Source of the DNA: Streptomyces griseoloalbus
GTDB lineage: Bacteria; Actinomycetota; Actinomycetes; Streptomycetales; Streptomycetaceae
DNA length: 64,000 nucleotides
Direction: 5' to 3'
Assembly (NCBI GenBank): GCA_014650015.1
Contig: BMUD01000016.1
Coordinates: 62,001 to 126,000 of the forward strand
Position numbers and translations under genes: made by a program. The notes beneath the pieces were generated by a model that saw only the letters and a program-made list of their open reading frames with translations, did not search any database and was not told the origin of the DNA. Below are positions 31,433 to 51,300 of the stretch, piece by piece; position 1 is the first letter of the stretch; each line of letters begins with the position of its first letter.

Positions 31433-32656
31433 CTACCAGCCGATCGTCAGCTTGTGCACCGGCGGCAGCCCGTCGATGAGCTCGAGCGGCTCGTCGCTCT
31501 CCACCAGGTGCAGCCCGGGGAAGCGCTCGACCAGGCTGGTGAGGCACATCTCCAGCATGAGGCGCGCGACGTGCTGGCCGAGGCACTGGTGCACGCCGTA
31601 GCCGAAGGCCAGGTGGTCGCGGGAGTCGCGGTGGATGTCGAAGACGTCCGGGTCCTGGTACTTGGCCGGGTCGCGGTCGCCCAGGCCCTTGAGGACGAGG
31701 ATGCCCTCGCCCGCCTTGATGGTGACGCCGTCGATCTCGACGTCCTCCAGCGCGACGCGGGCGATGATCTCGTCCACCAGGCTGTAGTACCGCAGCACCT
31801 CGTCCACGGTCTTGGGCATCAGACCCGGCATGTCGGCGCGCAGCGCGGCGAGCTGTTCGGGGTTCTCGACCAGTGCCTGGATGCCGAGCGCGATGCGGTT
31901 CACGATGAACTCGTAGCCCGCGAGCAGCAGCATCTTGGTCATCAGGGTCAGACCGTGGTGGTCGAACTCGTCGGTCTTGCCCGCCCGGGCGATGAAGTTG
32001 CCGAGCATGTCGTCGGTGGGGTTGTTCTGCTTGTCGGTGACGAGGGTCGCGAAGTACTTCATGAGCTCGTCGTTGGCGGCGAGCTTCTGCTCCATGGTGT
32101 ACGAGTGGCGCGTGCCCACCATGATCGCCGCGTTCCGGGTGAAGATCTCCCGGTCGCCCTCGGGGATGCCGGCCAGCTCGCAGATCACCTGCGCGGGGAA
32201 GGGGAGCGCCAGCGCCTGGACCAGGTCGGCCGGGCCGCCCTCGGCCTCCATCCGGTCCAGGTAGTAGTCGATCAGGTCCTGCATCCGCGGCCGGAGCTTC
32301 TCCGCGGCCTTGATGGTGAAGTCCGGCAGAGCCATCTGACGGACCCGGGTGTGCCGCGGCGGGTCCATGGTCACCAGCAGGTTCTTCGCGTCGCGGGCGA
32401 TCATGTCGAGCAGTTCCTGCGGCGCGGGGAACCGGATGGGGAACGTCGGGTGCGGCTCGACGCTGAACCGGTTGTCGGCCAGGAGACGCTGGATCTGGTC
32501 GTGCCGCGCGACCAGCCACGCCGTGCTGCCCGACGGCATGGTGACCTGGGTCAGCGGGCGGCCTTCCGGCAGTTGGTCGTACTCCGGCAGCAGCGGGTTG
32601 GGCCAGCCGTGCGGGGCGACAGGGCACGTCGCCATCCTGGTCTCGGCGTCGCTCAT
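31433..32656 (-). CDS. Cytochrome P450 of the NRPS cluster (candidate N-methyl-tyrosine dehydrogenase)
   Basis: The 407-aa P450 has heme loop FGYGVHQCLGQHVA and K-helix DEVLRY. The I-helix reads LLLAGYEFIVNRIA, without the Thr that normally assists oxygen activation (AGxxT), so the catalytic mechanism may be adapted. It is paired with a ferredoxin and divergent from the first NRPS gene. In WS9326A biosynthesis a P450 (Sas16) makes the 2,3-dehydro bond of the N-methyl-tyrosine residue. The present NRPS codes for the same residue, so that role is the leading hypothesis. Beta-hydroxylation of a carrier-bound residue is the main alternative. Confidence 0.88.
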   Translation of the reverse strand: MSDAETRMATCPVAPHGWPNPLLPEYDQLPEGRPLTQVTMPSGSTAWLVARHDQIQRLLADNRFSVEPHPTFPIRFPAPQELLDMIARDAKNLLVTMDPPRHTRVRQMALPDFTIKAAEKLRPRMQDLIDYYLDRMEAEGGPADLVQALALPFPAQVICELAGIPEGDREIFTRNAAIMVGTRHSYTMEQKLAANDELMKYFATLVTDKQNNPTDDMLGNFIARAGKTDEFDHHGLTLMTKMLLLAGYEFIVNRIALGIQALVENPEQLAALRADMPGLMPKTVDEVLRYYSLVDEIIARVALEDVEIDGVTIKAGEGILVLKGLGDRDPAKYQDPDVFDIHRDSRDHLAFGYGVHQCLGQHVARLMLEMCLTSLVERFPGLHLVESDEPLELIDGLPPVHKLTIGW

Positions 32657-32939
32657 GACGTTACCCCTATATCTGAGCTGAGGACATTTCCTGCGGGCCG
32701 ATCCTAAGGAGCCGCCCGCGCTTCTCGGAGCCGCTTGCCGCTAGCTGCAGAGGAGTCGGTTCGAAGAAGCTGAATTCCCGTGCGGGCGGCCCGGGTCGGG
32801 GCCGTTTCCGGAAATTGCACCGGCCCGCGACAGCGAATATCCGATCGTGTATCCGTTGAGTCAGTACGTCTGAGTAACGGCCTTTCACGCCCTGACCGCC
32901 GAACATCCATCGGCCCGGCCCGAAGAAAACAGAGGACAG

Positions 32940-35900
32940 ATGTCTGACTCGTCAGCCACGGTTCTGCCACTGACCGCCGGCCAGGCCGGGATCTGGTACG
33001 CACAGAGCCTGAGCGGCCCGAACGCGACGTTCAACGCGGCCCTGTACCTGGACATCGAAGGAGCCGTCGACGAGCGGCTGTTCGTGTCCGCGATGCGGCA
33101 GGCCGTCACCGAGGCCGAGGCCCTCAGGGCCCGGATCACCGACGACGGCACCGGCCCCGCGCAGGTCGTCGAGCCGATCGGTGACTGGTCCGAACAGCCC
33201 GTGCACGTCCTCGACCTCACGTCCGCCGAGCGGCCGTGGCAGGAGGCCGAGGCGTGGATGTGGGCCGACGCCGACACCCCGCTGGACATGGGCGGCGAGC
33301 CGCTGTACCGGTTCGCCCTCATCAAGCTCGGCGACGACCGGAGCCTGTTCTACTACCGCTACCACCACGTGGTGATGGACGCCGCGGGCGCGAGCCTCGT
33401 CGCGGCCCGGGTCGCCGAGATCTACACCCGGCTCGTCGCCGGCGACGACACCGCCGTCGGCGCGTTCCCGCCGCTGCGCACACTGATCGAGGACGAGGCG
33501 GCCTACCGGCGGTCCGCCGCCTTCGAGGCCGACCGGGACTACTGGACCGCCGAGTTCGCCGACACCCCGGCCGTCCCGAGCCTCGGCGACCGGCCCACGG
33601 CGATGCCCCACCGCCAGGTGCGGGGCAGCGCGCACGTCCCGGCCGGCACCGGGGCCGAGATCCGCGACGCGGCCCGCTCGGTGCGCGTCGGCTGGCCCGC
33701 CGCCGTGCTGGCCGCCCTCGCGGCCTACACCAGCCGTGTCACCGGCAGCAGCGACGTGGTCGTCGCGCTGTCCGTCGCCGCCCGCACGACCGTCGCGGGC
33801 CGCGCCGTGCCCGGCATGGTCTCCAACGTGATCGGCGTACGCCTGGACGTGCGGCCGGAGATGACGGCGGCCGAACTCATCCGGCACGCCCACCGCCGGA
33901 TGCGCGAGGCGTCCCGGCACAAGCGGTACCGCTACGAGGACCTGCGGCGCGACCTGAAACTGCTGGGCTCCGACGGCCGGCTGCTCGGCCCGCGCCTCAA
34001 CCTGCACGTGGCCTCCGACTCCGTGGAGTTCGCCGGGATCCCCGCCACCCTGCACCCGCTGACGGCCGGTCACGACGACGACTTCTCCCTGATCGTGATG
34101 GCCGAGCCGGACGGCGGCTTCCGGTTCGACATGTCGGCCAACCCGGACGTCTACCCCTCGGGCGCCGCCGAGCGTCACCACCGCCTCGTGCTGCGGCTGC
34201 TCGGCGAACTCGCCGCCCGTCCCGACCGCCCGATCGGCGCCCTGGACACGGTCGACGACGAGCTGCTGACCCGGCTCGTGCACGAGTGGGGCGGCGTGGA
34301 CTCGACGCCGGAGCCCGTGCTGTCGACGCTCACCGAACGGTTCGCCGGGGCGGCCGCCGCCCACCCGGACAACACGGCCGTGATCGCCTTCGACGGCGAC
34401 GACCGCCGGACCCTGACCTACCGGGAACTCGACGCACGCTCCAACCGGCTGGCCCGGCTGCTGATCTCCCGCGGCGTACGGCGCGGGGACCTCGTCGCCC
34501 TGGCCATGCCCCGCTCGGTGGACCTGCCGGTGGCCCTGCTCGCCACGGTGAAGGCCGGCGCGGCCTACCTGCCGATCGACCCCGACTCCCCGGCCGACCG
34601 GGCCGCCTACATCCTCGGCGACGCCCGCCCGACCGCCATGGTCACCGCGCACCAGGACACCCTGGCGGCGCGTCCCGCGGGCGACGTCCCCACGATCGTG
34701 CTGGACGACCCGTTCATCCGCATCGCCCTCGCCGCCCTGTCCGACGCCCCCGTCGGCGACGGCGACCGGGGCGGCCCGGTCCTGCCCCACCAGGCCGCCT
34801 ACGTCATCTACACGTCCGGCTCCACCGGCCGCCCCAAGGGCGTCGTGGTCGCCCACCAGAACGTGATCCGGCTGCTCGACCACACCCGCCACTGGAGCGG
34901 CTTCGGACCGGACGACACCTGGGCGCTGTTCCACTCCTACGCCTTCGACTTCTCCGTGTGGGAGATCTGGGGCGCCCTGCTGCACGGCGCCGGCCTCCTG
35001 GTGCCCCCGCACCACGTGACCCGCTCGCCGCACGAGTTCCTGCGGCTGCTGGCCCGCGAACGGGTCACCGTGCTCAACCAGACCCCGTCCGCCTTCTACC
35101 AGCTGATCCAGGCCGACGCCGACGAGCCGGAGACCGGCGCCGAACTCGCCCTGCGCTACGTCATCTTCGGCGGTGAGGCCCTCGAGTTCGGCCGGCTCGC
35201 CCAGTGGTACGAGCGGCACGCCGAGGACACGCCCCGGCTGGTGAACATGTACGGCATCACCGAGACCACGGTGCACACCACCGAGCTGATGCTCAACGCC
35301 TCCGACGCCTCGGCCGGCACCGGCAGCATGATCGGCCTCGGCATCCGGGACCTGCGCCTGTACGTCCTCGACGGCGCGCTGCGCCCGGCCCCGCCCGGTG
35401 TCCCCGGCGAGCTGTACGTCAGCGGGCCCGGCGTCGCCGACGGCTACCTCGGGCGCCCCGACCTGACCTCCACCCGGTTCGTCGCCGACCCGTTCGGCCC
35501 CGCCGGGCAGCGCATGTACCGCTCCGGTGACGTGGTGCGCTGGGCCGTGGACGGCACCGCCAACCTGGAGTACCTGGGGCGCTCCGACCACCAGGTCAAG
35601 ATCCGCGGGTTCCGCATCGAGCCGGGCGAGATCGAGTCCGCCGTGCTGCGCCACCCGGACGTGCGGCAGGCCGCGGTCGTCGTGCGCGAGGACACCCCCG
35701 GCGACAAGCGGCTGGTGGCCTACGTCGTCGGCGGCCAGGGCGACGGCACCGTGCCGGAGACGGCGGCGCTGCGCAAACACGCCGCCGCCGAACTCCCCGA
35801 CCACATGGTGCCGTCCTGGTTCGTCCCGCTGGACGCGCTGCCGCTGACCACCAACGGCAAGCTCGACACCCGGGCGCTGCCCGCCCCCGACTTCGGCGGC

Positions 35901-38900
35901 AGCACGGCCGGCCGCACCCCGCGCACGCCGGAGGAGGAGATCTTCTGCGGCCTGTTCGCGGAGATCCTCGGCCTGCCGTCGGTCTCCATGGACGACAACT
36001 TCTTCGACCTGGGCGGCCACTCGCTGCTCGCGACCCGGCTGGTCAGCCGCATCCGCGCCGCGTTCGGCGTGGAGCTGGCGATCCGCACCGTCTTCGAGCA
36101 GCCCACCCCGGCCGCGCTGATCGCCTGGCTGGCCGGCACCGGCAACGTGCCCGAGGCCCGCCGCCCGCTCACCGTCATGGACAAGCCGCAGGACATCCCG
36201 CTGTCCTTCGCCCAGCTGCGGCTGTGGTTCGTCGACAAGATCGACGGCGGGGCCGGCACGTACAACATCCCGCTCGTGGTGCGGCTGCGCGGCTCGCTCG
36301 ACGAGGAGGCGCTGCAGGCCGCCATCGGCGACGTGATCGCCCGGCACGAGAGCCTGCGCACCGTCTTCCCCGACCGGGACGGCACCCCGCGCCAGCACAT
36401 CCTGTCCGCCGCCGAGGCCACCCCGGTCATGGGCGTCACCGAGATCGCCGCGGAGGAACTGGACGGCGCCATGGCCGACATGGCCGGCATCGGCTTCGAC
36501 CTGGCCACCGAGCCCCCCGTGCGCGCCCACCTCTTCCGCGTCGCGCCGGAGGACCACGCGCTGCTCATGCCGGTGCACCACATCGCCGGCGACGGCTGGT
36601 CCCTGGTGCCGCTCACCCGCGACCTGGAGACCGCCTACACCGCCCGCAGCCAGGGCCGGATCCCCGACTGGCGGCCGCTGCCGGTGCAGTACGCGGACTA
36701 CACCCTGTGGCAGCGCGAGATCCTCGGCGACGAGGACGACCCGTCCTCGGCCATCTCCGCCCAGCTCGCCCACTGGAAGCAGTACCTGGCCGGGCTGCCC
36801 GAGGAGGTCACCCTCCCCACCGACCGGCCCCGGCCGGCCGTCGCCTCCTACCGCGGCGAGACGCTGCGCTTCGCGCTGACACCCGAGCAGTACCAGCACC
36901 TCATGCGCTGCTCACGCGAGTTCGACGTCAGCCCCTTCATGGTCGTGCAGACCGCGCTGGCCGCGCTGCTGAGCAAGCTCGGCGCCGGGGACGACATCCC
37001 GCTCGGCATCTCCATCGCGGGCCGCACCGACGAGGCACTGGACGACCTGGTCGGCTTCCTCGTCAACACCCTCGTGATGCGCACCGACCTCAGCGGCGAC
37101 CCCCGGTTCGACGACCTGCTCGGCAAGGCGCGCGCGGACGGCCTCGCCGCCTTCGCCAACCAGGACCTGCCGTTCGAGCGGCTGGTCGAGGCCGTCAACC
37201 CGGAGCGGTCGGCGGGCCGGCACCCGCTCATCCAGATCGGCCTCGGCTTCCAGAACAACGCGACGCCGACCCTCGACCTGCCCGGCCTCGACGCGTGGAT
37301 CGAGCCGGCCGTCACCCACACCGCCAAGCTCGACCTGCTCTTCGACTTCCGCGAGGTGCACGGCGAGGGCGACGCACCCGACCACATGGTCTGCGCCGTC
37401 GAGTACGCGACCGACCTGTACGACCGCTCCACCGTCGAGCTGCTCATCGAGCGGCTGGTGCGGATGCTGGACGCGGCGACCACCCGGCCGGGGACCCGGC
37501 TGAGCGCACTGGACGTGCTCCGCGACGACGAGCGCCGCCGCGTCCTCGTCGACTGGAACGACACCGCACGCGCCGTCGACTTCGACACCCTGCCCGCCCT
37601 GTTCGCCGCCCAGGTCGCCCGTACGCCCGAGGCCCTCGCCCTGGTCGCCGGCGCCGAGGAGCTGTCGTACGCCGATCTGGAGGTGCGGGTCAACCGGCTC
37701 GCCCGGCAGCTCGTCGCGCGGGGGATCGGCGCGGAGGACCGTGTCCTGCTGGTCATGCCGAAGTCGGTCGACCTGGTCGTGGCCCAGCTCGCCGTGGTCA
37801 CCGCGGGAGCCGCGTTCGTGCCGGTCGACCCCGCGTACCCGCGCGACCGGGTCGCGTTCATGGCCGGGGACTGCGCGCCCGCCCTGATGCTGACCTGCGC
37901 CGAGGTCGCGCGGATGGCCGCCGAGGTGATCCCGGGCACGCCCCGGCTGGTGGTCGACGACCCCGCCACCGCCGCGGAGATCGCCGCACGGGCGGACACC
38001 CGGCTCACCGACGCCGAGCGGCTGCGGCCCGCCTCGGTCGACCACGCCGCCTACATCATCTACACCTCCGGCTCCACCGGCCGCCCCAAGGGCGTCGTCG
38101 TCACCCACCGGGGCATCGGCAACCTGGCCGCCGCGCAGATCGAGCGGTTCGCGATCCAGCGGGACAGCCGGGTCGTCCAGTACGCGACGCCGAGCTTCGA
38201 CGCGGCCGTGTCCGAGACCTGCATCGCCCTGCTCCGCGGCGCCGCGCTGGTGCTCCCGGTCGACACCGGCCTGCTGCTCGGCGACGCCCTGGCCCGGTTC
38301 CTCACCGAGTACCGCGTCACCCACGCCACCATCCCACCGGTCGCGCTGACCGGCCTCGACCCGGCCGCCGTGCCCGCGGACCTGGTGCTCACCGTCGCCG
38401 GTGAGGCGTGCCCGGCGGAACTGGCCGGGACCTGGTCCCACGGCCGCCGCATGATCAACGCCTACGGCCCCACCGAGACCACGGTCTGCGCCACGATGAG
38501 CGAGCCGCTCACCGAGGCGGCCGTCCCGCCCATCGGCACCCCGATCGCCAACATGCGGGCGTACGTCCTCGACTCCCGGCTCAGCCCGGTCCCCGTCGGT
38601 GTCGACGGCGAGCTGTACGTGGCCGGCGTCGGCCTGGCCCGCGGTTACCTGGGCCGGCCCGGTCTGACCGCGGAGCGGTTCGTCGCCGCCCCGTTCGGGA
38701 CGCCGGGGGAGCGGATGTACCGCACCGGAGACGTGGTGCGCCGGCGCGCCGACGGGCAGCTGGAGTTCGTCGGCCGCGCCGACGACCAGGTGAAGCTGCG
38801 CGGCTTCCGCGTGGAGCCGGACGAGATCGCCGGTGTGCTGACCGACCAGCCGCAGGTGGCGTCGGCGGCCGTCGTGATCCGCGAGGACCGGCCCGGGGAG

Positions 38901-40628
38901 CGCAGGCTCGTCGGCTACGTGGTGCCCGCGCAGCACACCGCCGAGGTCCGCGACACCGGCCTGGAGACCGACCAGGTCGACAAGTGGCAGGTCATCAACG
39001 ACGAGGTGTACGGCGCCGCCGCCGAGGACGGACCGCCGCTCGGCGAGAACTTCGCGGGCTGGCACAGCAGTTACGACGGCTCCGTGCTCCCCGAGGAGGA
39101 GATGCGCGCCTGGCGGGCCGCCACCGTCGAACGGATCATGGAACTGAGGCCGCGCCGGGTGCTGGAGATCGGCGTCGGCGCCGGTCTGATCATGGCGCCG
39201 GTCGCCCCGCACGTGGACCTGTACTGGGGCACCGACCTGTCCGGCACGGTCATCGACACCCTGCGCCGCCAGACCGCGGCCGACCCGGTGCTGGCCGGGC
39301 GGACCCGGTTCACCGCGGCCCCCGCGCACCGCCTGGACGGGGTGCCGGAGGGGACGTTCGACACCGTCGTCATCAACTCCGTGGCGCAGTACTTCCCGAG
39401 CGCCGACTACCTGACCGAGGTCATCGGCAAGGCGTTCGGTCTGCTGGGCGACACGGGCGCGGTCTTCCTCGGCGACCTCCGCGACCTCCGGCTGCTGCGC
39501 TGCATGCGGGCCGGCGTCCACCGCGTCGCCCACCCCGGCGACAGCCCGGCCGCCGCGCGGTCCGCGGTCGACCGGGCCGTCGAGCGGGAGACCGAACTGC
39601 TCGTCGACCCGGGCCTGTTCGACTCCCTCGCCGACGCCCTGGACGGCTTCGGCGGCGTCGACATCCGGATCAAGCAGGGCGCCTACGACAACGAGCTGAG
39701 CCGCTACCGCTACGACGTGGTGCTGCACAAGCGCCCGTCGGACACCGTCTCCCTCGCCTCGGTGCCGTCCCTGACCTGGGACGACGCCGACGGCCTGACC
39801 GGACTGGCCACGCGCCTGCGCGAGGCCCACCCGGCCCCGCTGCGCGTCACCGGCATCCCCAACGGGCGGCTCGCCGCGGACCTGGTGGCACTCGCCGAGA
39901 TCGACGGCGTCCCGGCACCGGACGGGGTCGGCGTGAGCGCGCTCACCGACATCGGATCCCGCAGCGGCTACCGGACGCTGGTCACCTGGACGGCCGGCGT
40001 CACCGACGGCCGGCTGGACGCCGTGTTCGTCCCGGCCGCCGACACCGGCGAACCGGCGCCCGCCTACCGGGACCTGTACCGGACGGGACCGGCCCCCGAG
40101 CGCTACGCCAACGACCCGCTGGCCGGCCGCAGGGACGGCGCCCTGGTCACCGAACTGCACGACGCGCTCGCCGGACGCCTGCCCGACTACATGGTGCCCG
40201 CCGCGCTGGTCGTCCTGGACGCGCTGCCGGTCACCCCGAACGGCAAGCTCGACCAGAAGGCGCTGCCCGCCCCCGACGCCGCCGCCTCCGCCTCGCACCT
40301 GGCGCCCGCCACGCCCGAGGAGGAGACCATCGCCCGGATCTTCGCCGAGGTGCTCGGGCTCTCCCGGGTCGGCGCGGACGACGACTTCTTCCGCCAGGGC
40401 GGCGACAGCATCGTCTCCATCCAGGTGGTCAGCAAGGCGAGGGCCGCGGGACTCTCCCTGACCGCGCAGGACGTCTTCGCCCACCGCACCGTACGGGCCA
40501 TCGCCGCGGCGGCCACACCGGCACCCGACGACACCGGCACCGGCGACCGGCCGGCCGCCGGCGAGTGGGACATCCCCCTGGTCTCCCAGGACGAGCTGGA
40601 CGAGTTCGCATCGAATTGGAGCGTTTAG
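32940..40628 (+). CDS. NRPS 1: C-A(Thr)-PCP-C-A(Tyr-like)+N-methyltransferase-PCP
   Basis: This 2562-aa protein has two modules. C1 (about 8-440) is a starter-type condensation domain (HHVVMDA instead of HHxxxDG) that should join the fatty acyl chain. A1 (about 460-980) has specificity residues DFWNIGMVHK, the standard Thr code. The PCP1 Ser is 1028. C2 (about 1085-1520) has [10 protein letters not shown]2 (about 1547-2440) reads DASTTAAVCK, one change from a known Tyr code. An N-methyltransferase (about 2000-2270: [21 protein letters not shown]) is inserted between A8 and A9. PCP2 (Ser about 2490) is of the GGDSI type normally followed by an epimerisation domain, but the protein ends within 75 residues in a docking-like tail. 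The ATG at 32940 follows AGAGGA. Confidence 0.96.
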   Translation: MSDSSATVLPLTAGQAGIWYAQSLSGPNATFNAALYLDIEGAVDERLFVSAMRQAVTEAEALRARITDDGTGPAQVVEPIGDWSEQPVHVLDLTSAERPWQEAEAWMWADADTPLDMGGEPLYRFALIKLGDDRSLFYYRYHHVVMDAAGASLVAARVAEIYTRLVAGDDTAVGAFPPLRTLIEDEAAYRRSAAFEADRDYWTAEFADTPAVPSLGDRPTAMPHRQVRGSAHVPAGTGAEIRDAARSVRVGWPAAVLAALAAYTSRVTGSSDVVVALSVAARTTVAGRAVPGMVSNVIGVRLDVRPEMTAAELIRHAHRRMREASRHKRYRYEDLRRDLKLLGSDGRLLGPRLNLHVASDSVEFAGIPATLHPLTAGHDDDFSLIVMAEPDGGFRFDMSANPDVYPSGAAERHHRLVLRLLGELAARPDRPIGALDTVDDELLTRLVHEWGGVDSTPEPVLSTLTERFAGAAAAHPDNTAVIAFDGDDRRTLTYRELDARSNRLARLLISRGVRRGDLVALAMPRSVDLPVALLATVKAGAAYLPIDPDSPADRAAYILGDARPTAMVTAHQDTLAARPAGDVPTIVLDDPFIRIALAALSDAPVGDGDRGGPVLPHQAAYVIYTSGSTGRPKGVVVAHQNVIRLLDHTRHWSGFGPDDTWALFHSYAFDFSVWEIWGALLHGAGLLVPPHHVTRSPHEFLRLLARERVTVLNQTPSAFYQLIQADADEPETGAELALRYVIFGGEALEFGRLAQWYERHAEDTPRLVNMYGITETTVHTTELMLNASDASAGTGSMIGLGIRDLRLYVLDGALRPAPPGVPGELYVSGPGVADGYLGRPDLTSTRFVADPFGPAGQRMYRSGDVVRWAVDGTANLEYLGRSDHQVKIRGFRIEPGEIESAVLRHPDVRQAAVVVREDTPGDKRLVAYVVGGQGDGTVPETAALRKHAAAELPDHMVPSWFVPLDALPLTTNGKLDTRALPAPDFGGSTAGRTPRTPEEEIFCGLFAEILGLPSVSMDDNFFDLGGHSLLATRLVSRIRAAFGVELAIRTVFEQPTPAALIAWLAGTGNVPEARRPLTVMDKPQDIPLSFAQLRLWFVDKIDGGAGTYNIPLVVRLRGSLDEEALQAAIGDVIARHESLRTVFPDRDGTPRQHILSAAEATPVMGVTEIAAEELDGAMADMAGIGFDLATEPPVRAHLFRVAPEDHALLMPVHHIAGDGWSLVPLTRDLETAYTARSQGRIPDWRPLPVQYADYTLWQREILGDEDDPSSAISAQLAHWKQYLAGLPEEVTLPTDRPRPAVASYRGETLRFALTPEQYQHLMRCSREFDVSPFMVVQTALAALLSKLGAGDDIPLGISIAGRTDEALDDLVGFLVNTLVMRTDLSGDPRFDDLLGKARADGLAAFANQDLPFERLVEAVNPERSAGRHPLIQIGLGFQNNATPTLDLPGLDAWIEPAVTHTAKLDLLFDFREVHGEGDAPDHMVCAVEYATDLYDRSTVELLIERLVRMLDAATTRPGTRLSALDVLRDDERRRVLVDWNDTARAVDFDTLPALFAAQVARTPEALALVAGAEELSYADLEVRVNRLARQLVARGIGAEDRVLLVMPKSVDLVVAQLAVVTAGAAFVPVDPAYPRDRVAFMAGDCAPALMLTCAEVARMAAEVIPGTPRLVVDDPATAAEIAARADTRLTDAERLRPASVDHAAYIIYTSGSTGRPKGVVVTHRGIGNLAAAQIERFAIQRDSRVVQYATPSFDAAVSETCIALLRGAALVLPVDTGLLLGDALARFLTEYRVTHATIPPVALTGLDPAAVPADLVLTVAGEACPAELAGTWSHGRRMINAYGPTETTVCATMSEPLTEAAVPPIGTPIANMRAYVLDSRLSPVPVGVDGELYVAGVGLARGYLGRPGLTAERFVAAPFGTPGERMYRTGDVVRRRADGQLEFVGRADDQVKLRGFRVEPDEIAGVLTDQPQVASAAVVIREDRPGERRLVGYVVPAQHTAEVRDTGLETDQVDKWQVINDEVYGAAAEDGPPLGENFAGWHSSYDGSVLPEEEMRAWRAATVERIMELRPRRVLEIGVGAGLIMAPVAPHVDLYWGTDLSGTVIDTLRRQTAADPVLAGRTRFTAAPAHRLDGVPEGTFDTVVINSVAQYFPSADYLTEVIGKAFGLLGDTGAVFLGDLRDLRLLRCMRAGVHRVAHPGDSPAAARSAVDRAVERETELLVDPGLFDSLADALDGFGGVDIRIKQGAYDNELSRYRYDVVLHKRPSDTVSLASVPSLTWDDADGLTGLATRLREAHPAPLRVTGIPNGRLAADLVALAEIDGVPAPDGVGVSALTDIGSRSGYRTLVTWTAGVTDGRLDAVFVPAADTGEPAPAYRDLYRTGPAPERYANDPLAGRRDGALVTELHDALAGRLPDYMVPAALVVLDALPVTPNGKLDQKALPAPDAAASASHLAPATPEEETIARIFAEVLGLSRVGADDDFFRQGGDSIVSIQVVSKARAAGLSLTAQDVFAHRTVRAIAAAATPAPDDTGTGDRPAAGEWDIPLVSQDELDEFASNWSV

Positions 40629-40631
40629 TCA

Positions 40632-48391
<7,760 letters not shown>

Positions 48392-48395
<4 letters not shown>

Positions 48396-51300
48396 CCAGC
48401 AACGACCTCTTCGAGGACATCCTTCCCCTGGCACCGCTGCAGGAAGGGATGCTCTTCCACGCGACCTACGACCAAGACGCCCTCGACGTCTACACCGTGC
48501 GGCTGGCCATCGACTTCGAGGGCCCCTTCGACCTGGACGTCTTCCGCGACGCCGTCCGCGCGCTGCTGATCCGCCGCGGCAACCTGCGGGCCGGCTTCCT
48601 CTCGGAGAACCTGAGCAGGCCCGTCAGCGTCGTCCCGCGCGCGTTCGAGACCCCCGTCGCCGTGCACGACCTGTCCGGCCTCGGCGAGCCGGAACGGGCG
48701 GCGCGGCTGGCCGAACTGGACGCGGCCGAGCGGGAGGTGCGCTTCGACCTCACCGCCCCGCCGCTGCTGCGGTTCACCGTGGTGCGCACGGCCGAGGCCG
48801 GCTGGCGGCTGATGTTCGCCTGCCACCACATCCTGCTGGACGGCTGGTCCATGCCGATCGTCCTCGGCGAACTGTTCGCGCTGTACGGCGCGGGCGGGGA
48901 CGCGTCCGCCCTGCCGCCCGCCGCCCCCTTCAAGCTGTACCTGGCCTGGCTGCGCAAGCAGGACAAGCGGCAGGGCCTCGCGGCCTGGCGGTCCGCGCTC
49001 GACGGCCTCCCCGGCGCCACCCTGGTCGCCCCCGACGCCGACGACTCCGTGGCCGCGCTGCCCGGCCGGCTCACCGTCGACCTGCCCGCCGGACCGAGCG
49101 CGCGCCTGACCGCGCTCGCCCGCAGGCTCGGCATCACCGTCAACACCGCCGTCCAGGTCGCCTGGGGCCTGCTGCTGGCCCGGCTCACCCGCACCGACGA
49201 CGTCGTGTTCGGCGCGACCGTCTCCGGGCGCCCGCCCCAGATCGAGGGCGTCGAGACCATGGTGGGCCTGTTCATCAACACCGTGCCGGTCCGCGTCCGG
49301 CTCGGCACCGGCGAGTCCCTGCGCGACCTGCTGCTGCGGGTCCAGGACGAGCAGTCCGCCCTCCTCGACCACCACTACATCGGACTGACCGAGGTCCAGG
49401 GCGCGGCGGGCCACGGCCGCCTCTTCGACAGCCTGGTGGCCTTCGAGAGCTACCCGGTGGACGCCGACTCGCTCCAGTCGTCGATCGGCGGCCTCACCGT
49501 GACCGGTGTCTCCGGTGACGACGCCACGCACTACCCGCTGACCCTGATCGTCGTACCCGGCGAGCGCCTCCAACTGCGTCTGGGGTACCAGGGCGGACTG
49601 TTCACCCCCGAGGTCGCGGGGGGTCTGCTGGCCGCGCTGGAGGGGCTGCTGACGGCCCTCGCCGACGACGACACGCGGGCGGTGACCGACGCGCTGGCGT
49701 CCATCGCCGTCCCCGAGGGGTGGACGGCCGCCGCCGAGGCGGAGACCGGTGGCGGTACCGGCCCGTCGGTGTCGGACCTGACCGTCGTCTCCGGCGGGGG
49801 ACGGGCCCCGAGGACCCCGCACGAGGAGGTGCTCTGCGGACTGTTCGCCGAGGCCCTGGGCGTGCCCTCGGTCTCCGTCGACGACAACTTCTTCGACCTG
49901 GGCGGCCATTCGCTGCTCGCCACCCGGCTGGTCAGCCGGGTGCGCAGCGTCTTCGACATCGAACTCCCGGTCCGTGCCCTGTTCGACGCGCAGACCGTCG
50001 CCGCCCTCGCGGAGCGGGTGGTCGGCTCGTCGACGGGCGGGCGTCCGCCGGTCCGCGCGGCGCAGGAGCGCCCGGAGCGGGTGCCGCTGTCGTTCGCCCA
50101 GCGGCGGCTGTGGTTCCTGAACCGGATGGAGGGGCCGAGCGGGACGTACAACATCCCGCTGGCGGTACGGCTGTCGGGGACGCTGGACGTGGCGGCGCTG
50201 CGGTCGGCGCTGGTGGATGTCGTGGGGCGGCACGAGTCGCTGCGCACGGTGTTCCCCGACGCGGACGGGCAGCCCTGGCAGCAGGTGGTGCCGGTCGCCG
50301 AGGTGAGCCTGCCGTTCGAGGTCGTCGAGGTGACCGAGGAGGGCCTGGCGGCGGCGCTCGGATCGGCCGCTTCGTCCGGCTTCGACCTGGCGGTGGACCT
50401 GCCGGTGCGGGCGTCGCTGTTCCGGGTCGCCGAGACCGAGCACGTGCTGTGCGTCGTGGTGCACCACATCGCGGGGGACGGCTGGTCGCAGGCGCCGCTG
50501 GCGCGGGATCTCGGGGCGGCGTACCGGGCGCGGGCCGACGGCGCGGCGCCCGAGTGGGCCCCGCTGCCGGTGCAGTACGCGGACTACGCGCTGTGGCAGC
50601 GGGACGTGCTCGGCGGTGAGGACGACGAGGATTCGCCGATCGCGGCGCAGCTGGCGTACTGGCGCGACGCGCTGGACGGTCTGCCGGACGAGTTGAACCT
50701 TCCGGTGGACCGGGCGCGTCCGGCGGTGGCGTCGTACCGCGGTGGTCTGGTGTCCGTGGAGCTGGGAGCGCGGCTGCACCGGGACCTGGTCGGGTTGGCG
50801 CGGTCGACGCGGTCGAGCCTGTTCATGGTGTTGCAGGCCGGTGTGGCGGGGCTGCTGTCCCGGCTGGGTGCCGGGCCGGACGTCCCGCTGGGGACGGCGA
50901 TCGCGGGCCGCACGGACGCCGCGCTGGACGATCTGGTCGGGTTCTTCGTGAACACGCTGGTGCTGCGCACCGACGTGTCGGGGGACCCGGGCTTCCGGGA
51001 GCTGGTCGAGCGGGTCCGGGTGGCGGACCTGGCGGCGTACGCGCATCAGGACCTGCCGTTCGAGCAGTTGGTGCACGCGGTGCAGCCGACGCGGTCGCTG
51101 GCGCGGCACCCGTTGTTCCAGGTGATGATCGTGCTGCAGAACAACGCGGTCGCCTCGCTGGACCTGCCCGGACTGACCGCCCGTCCGATCGACGGGGACA
51201 TCGGGGCCGCGAAGTTCGACCTCGGCTTCAACTTCGTCGAACGCAAGGACGCCATGGGCGCGCCCGCCGGTGTCGAGGTGACGGTCGAGTACAGCGCCGA

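Noticed and set aside
36912-40484. Long antisense open frame (1190 codons) opposite NRPS 1
   Set aside because: It is a shadow of the real gene caused by high GC and absence of stops in the opposite frame. Its protein has no recognisable domain, whereas the plus strand has clear C, A, MT and PCP motifs.
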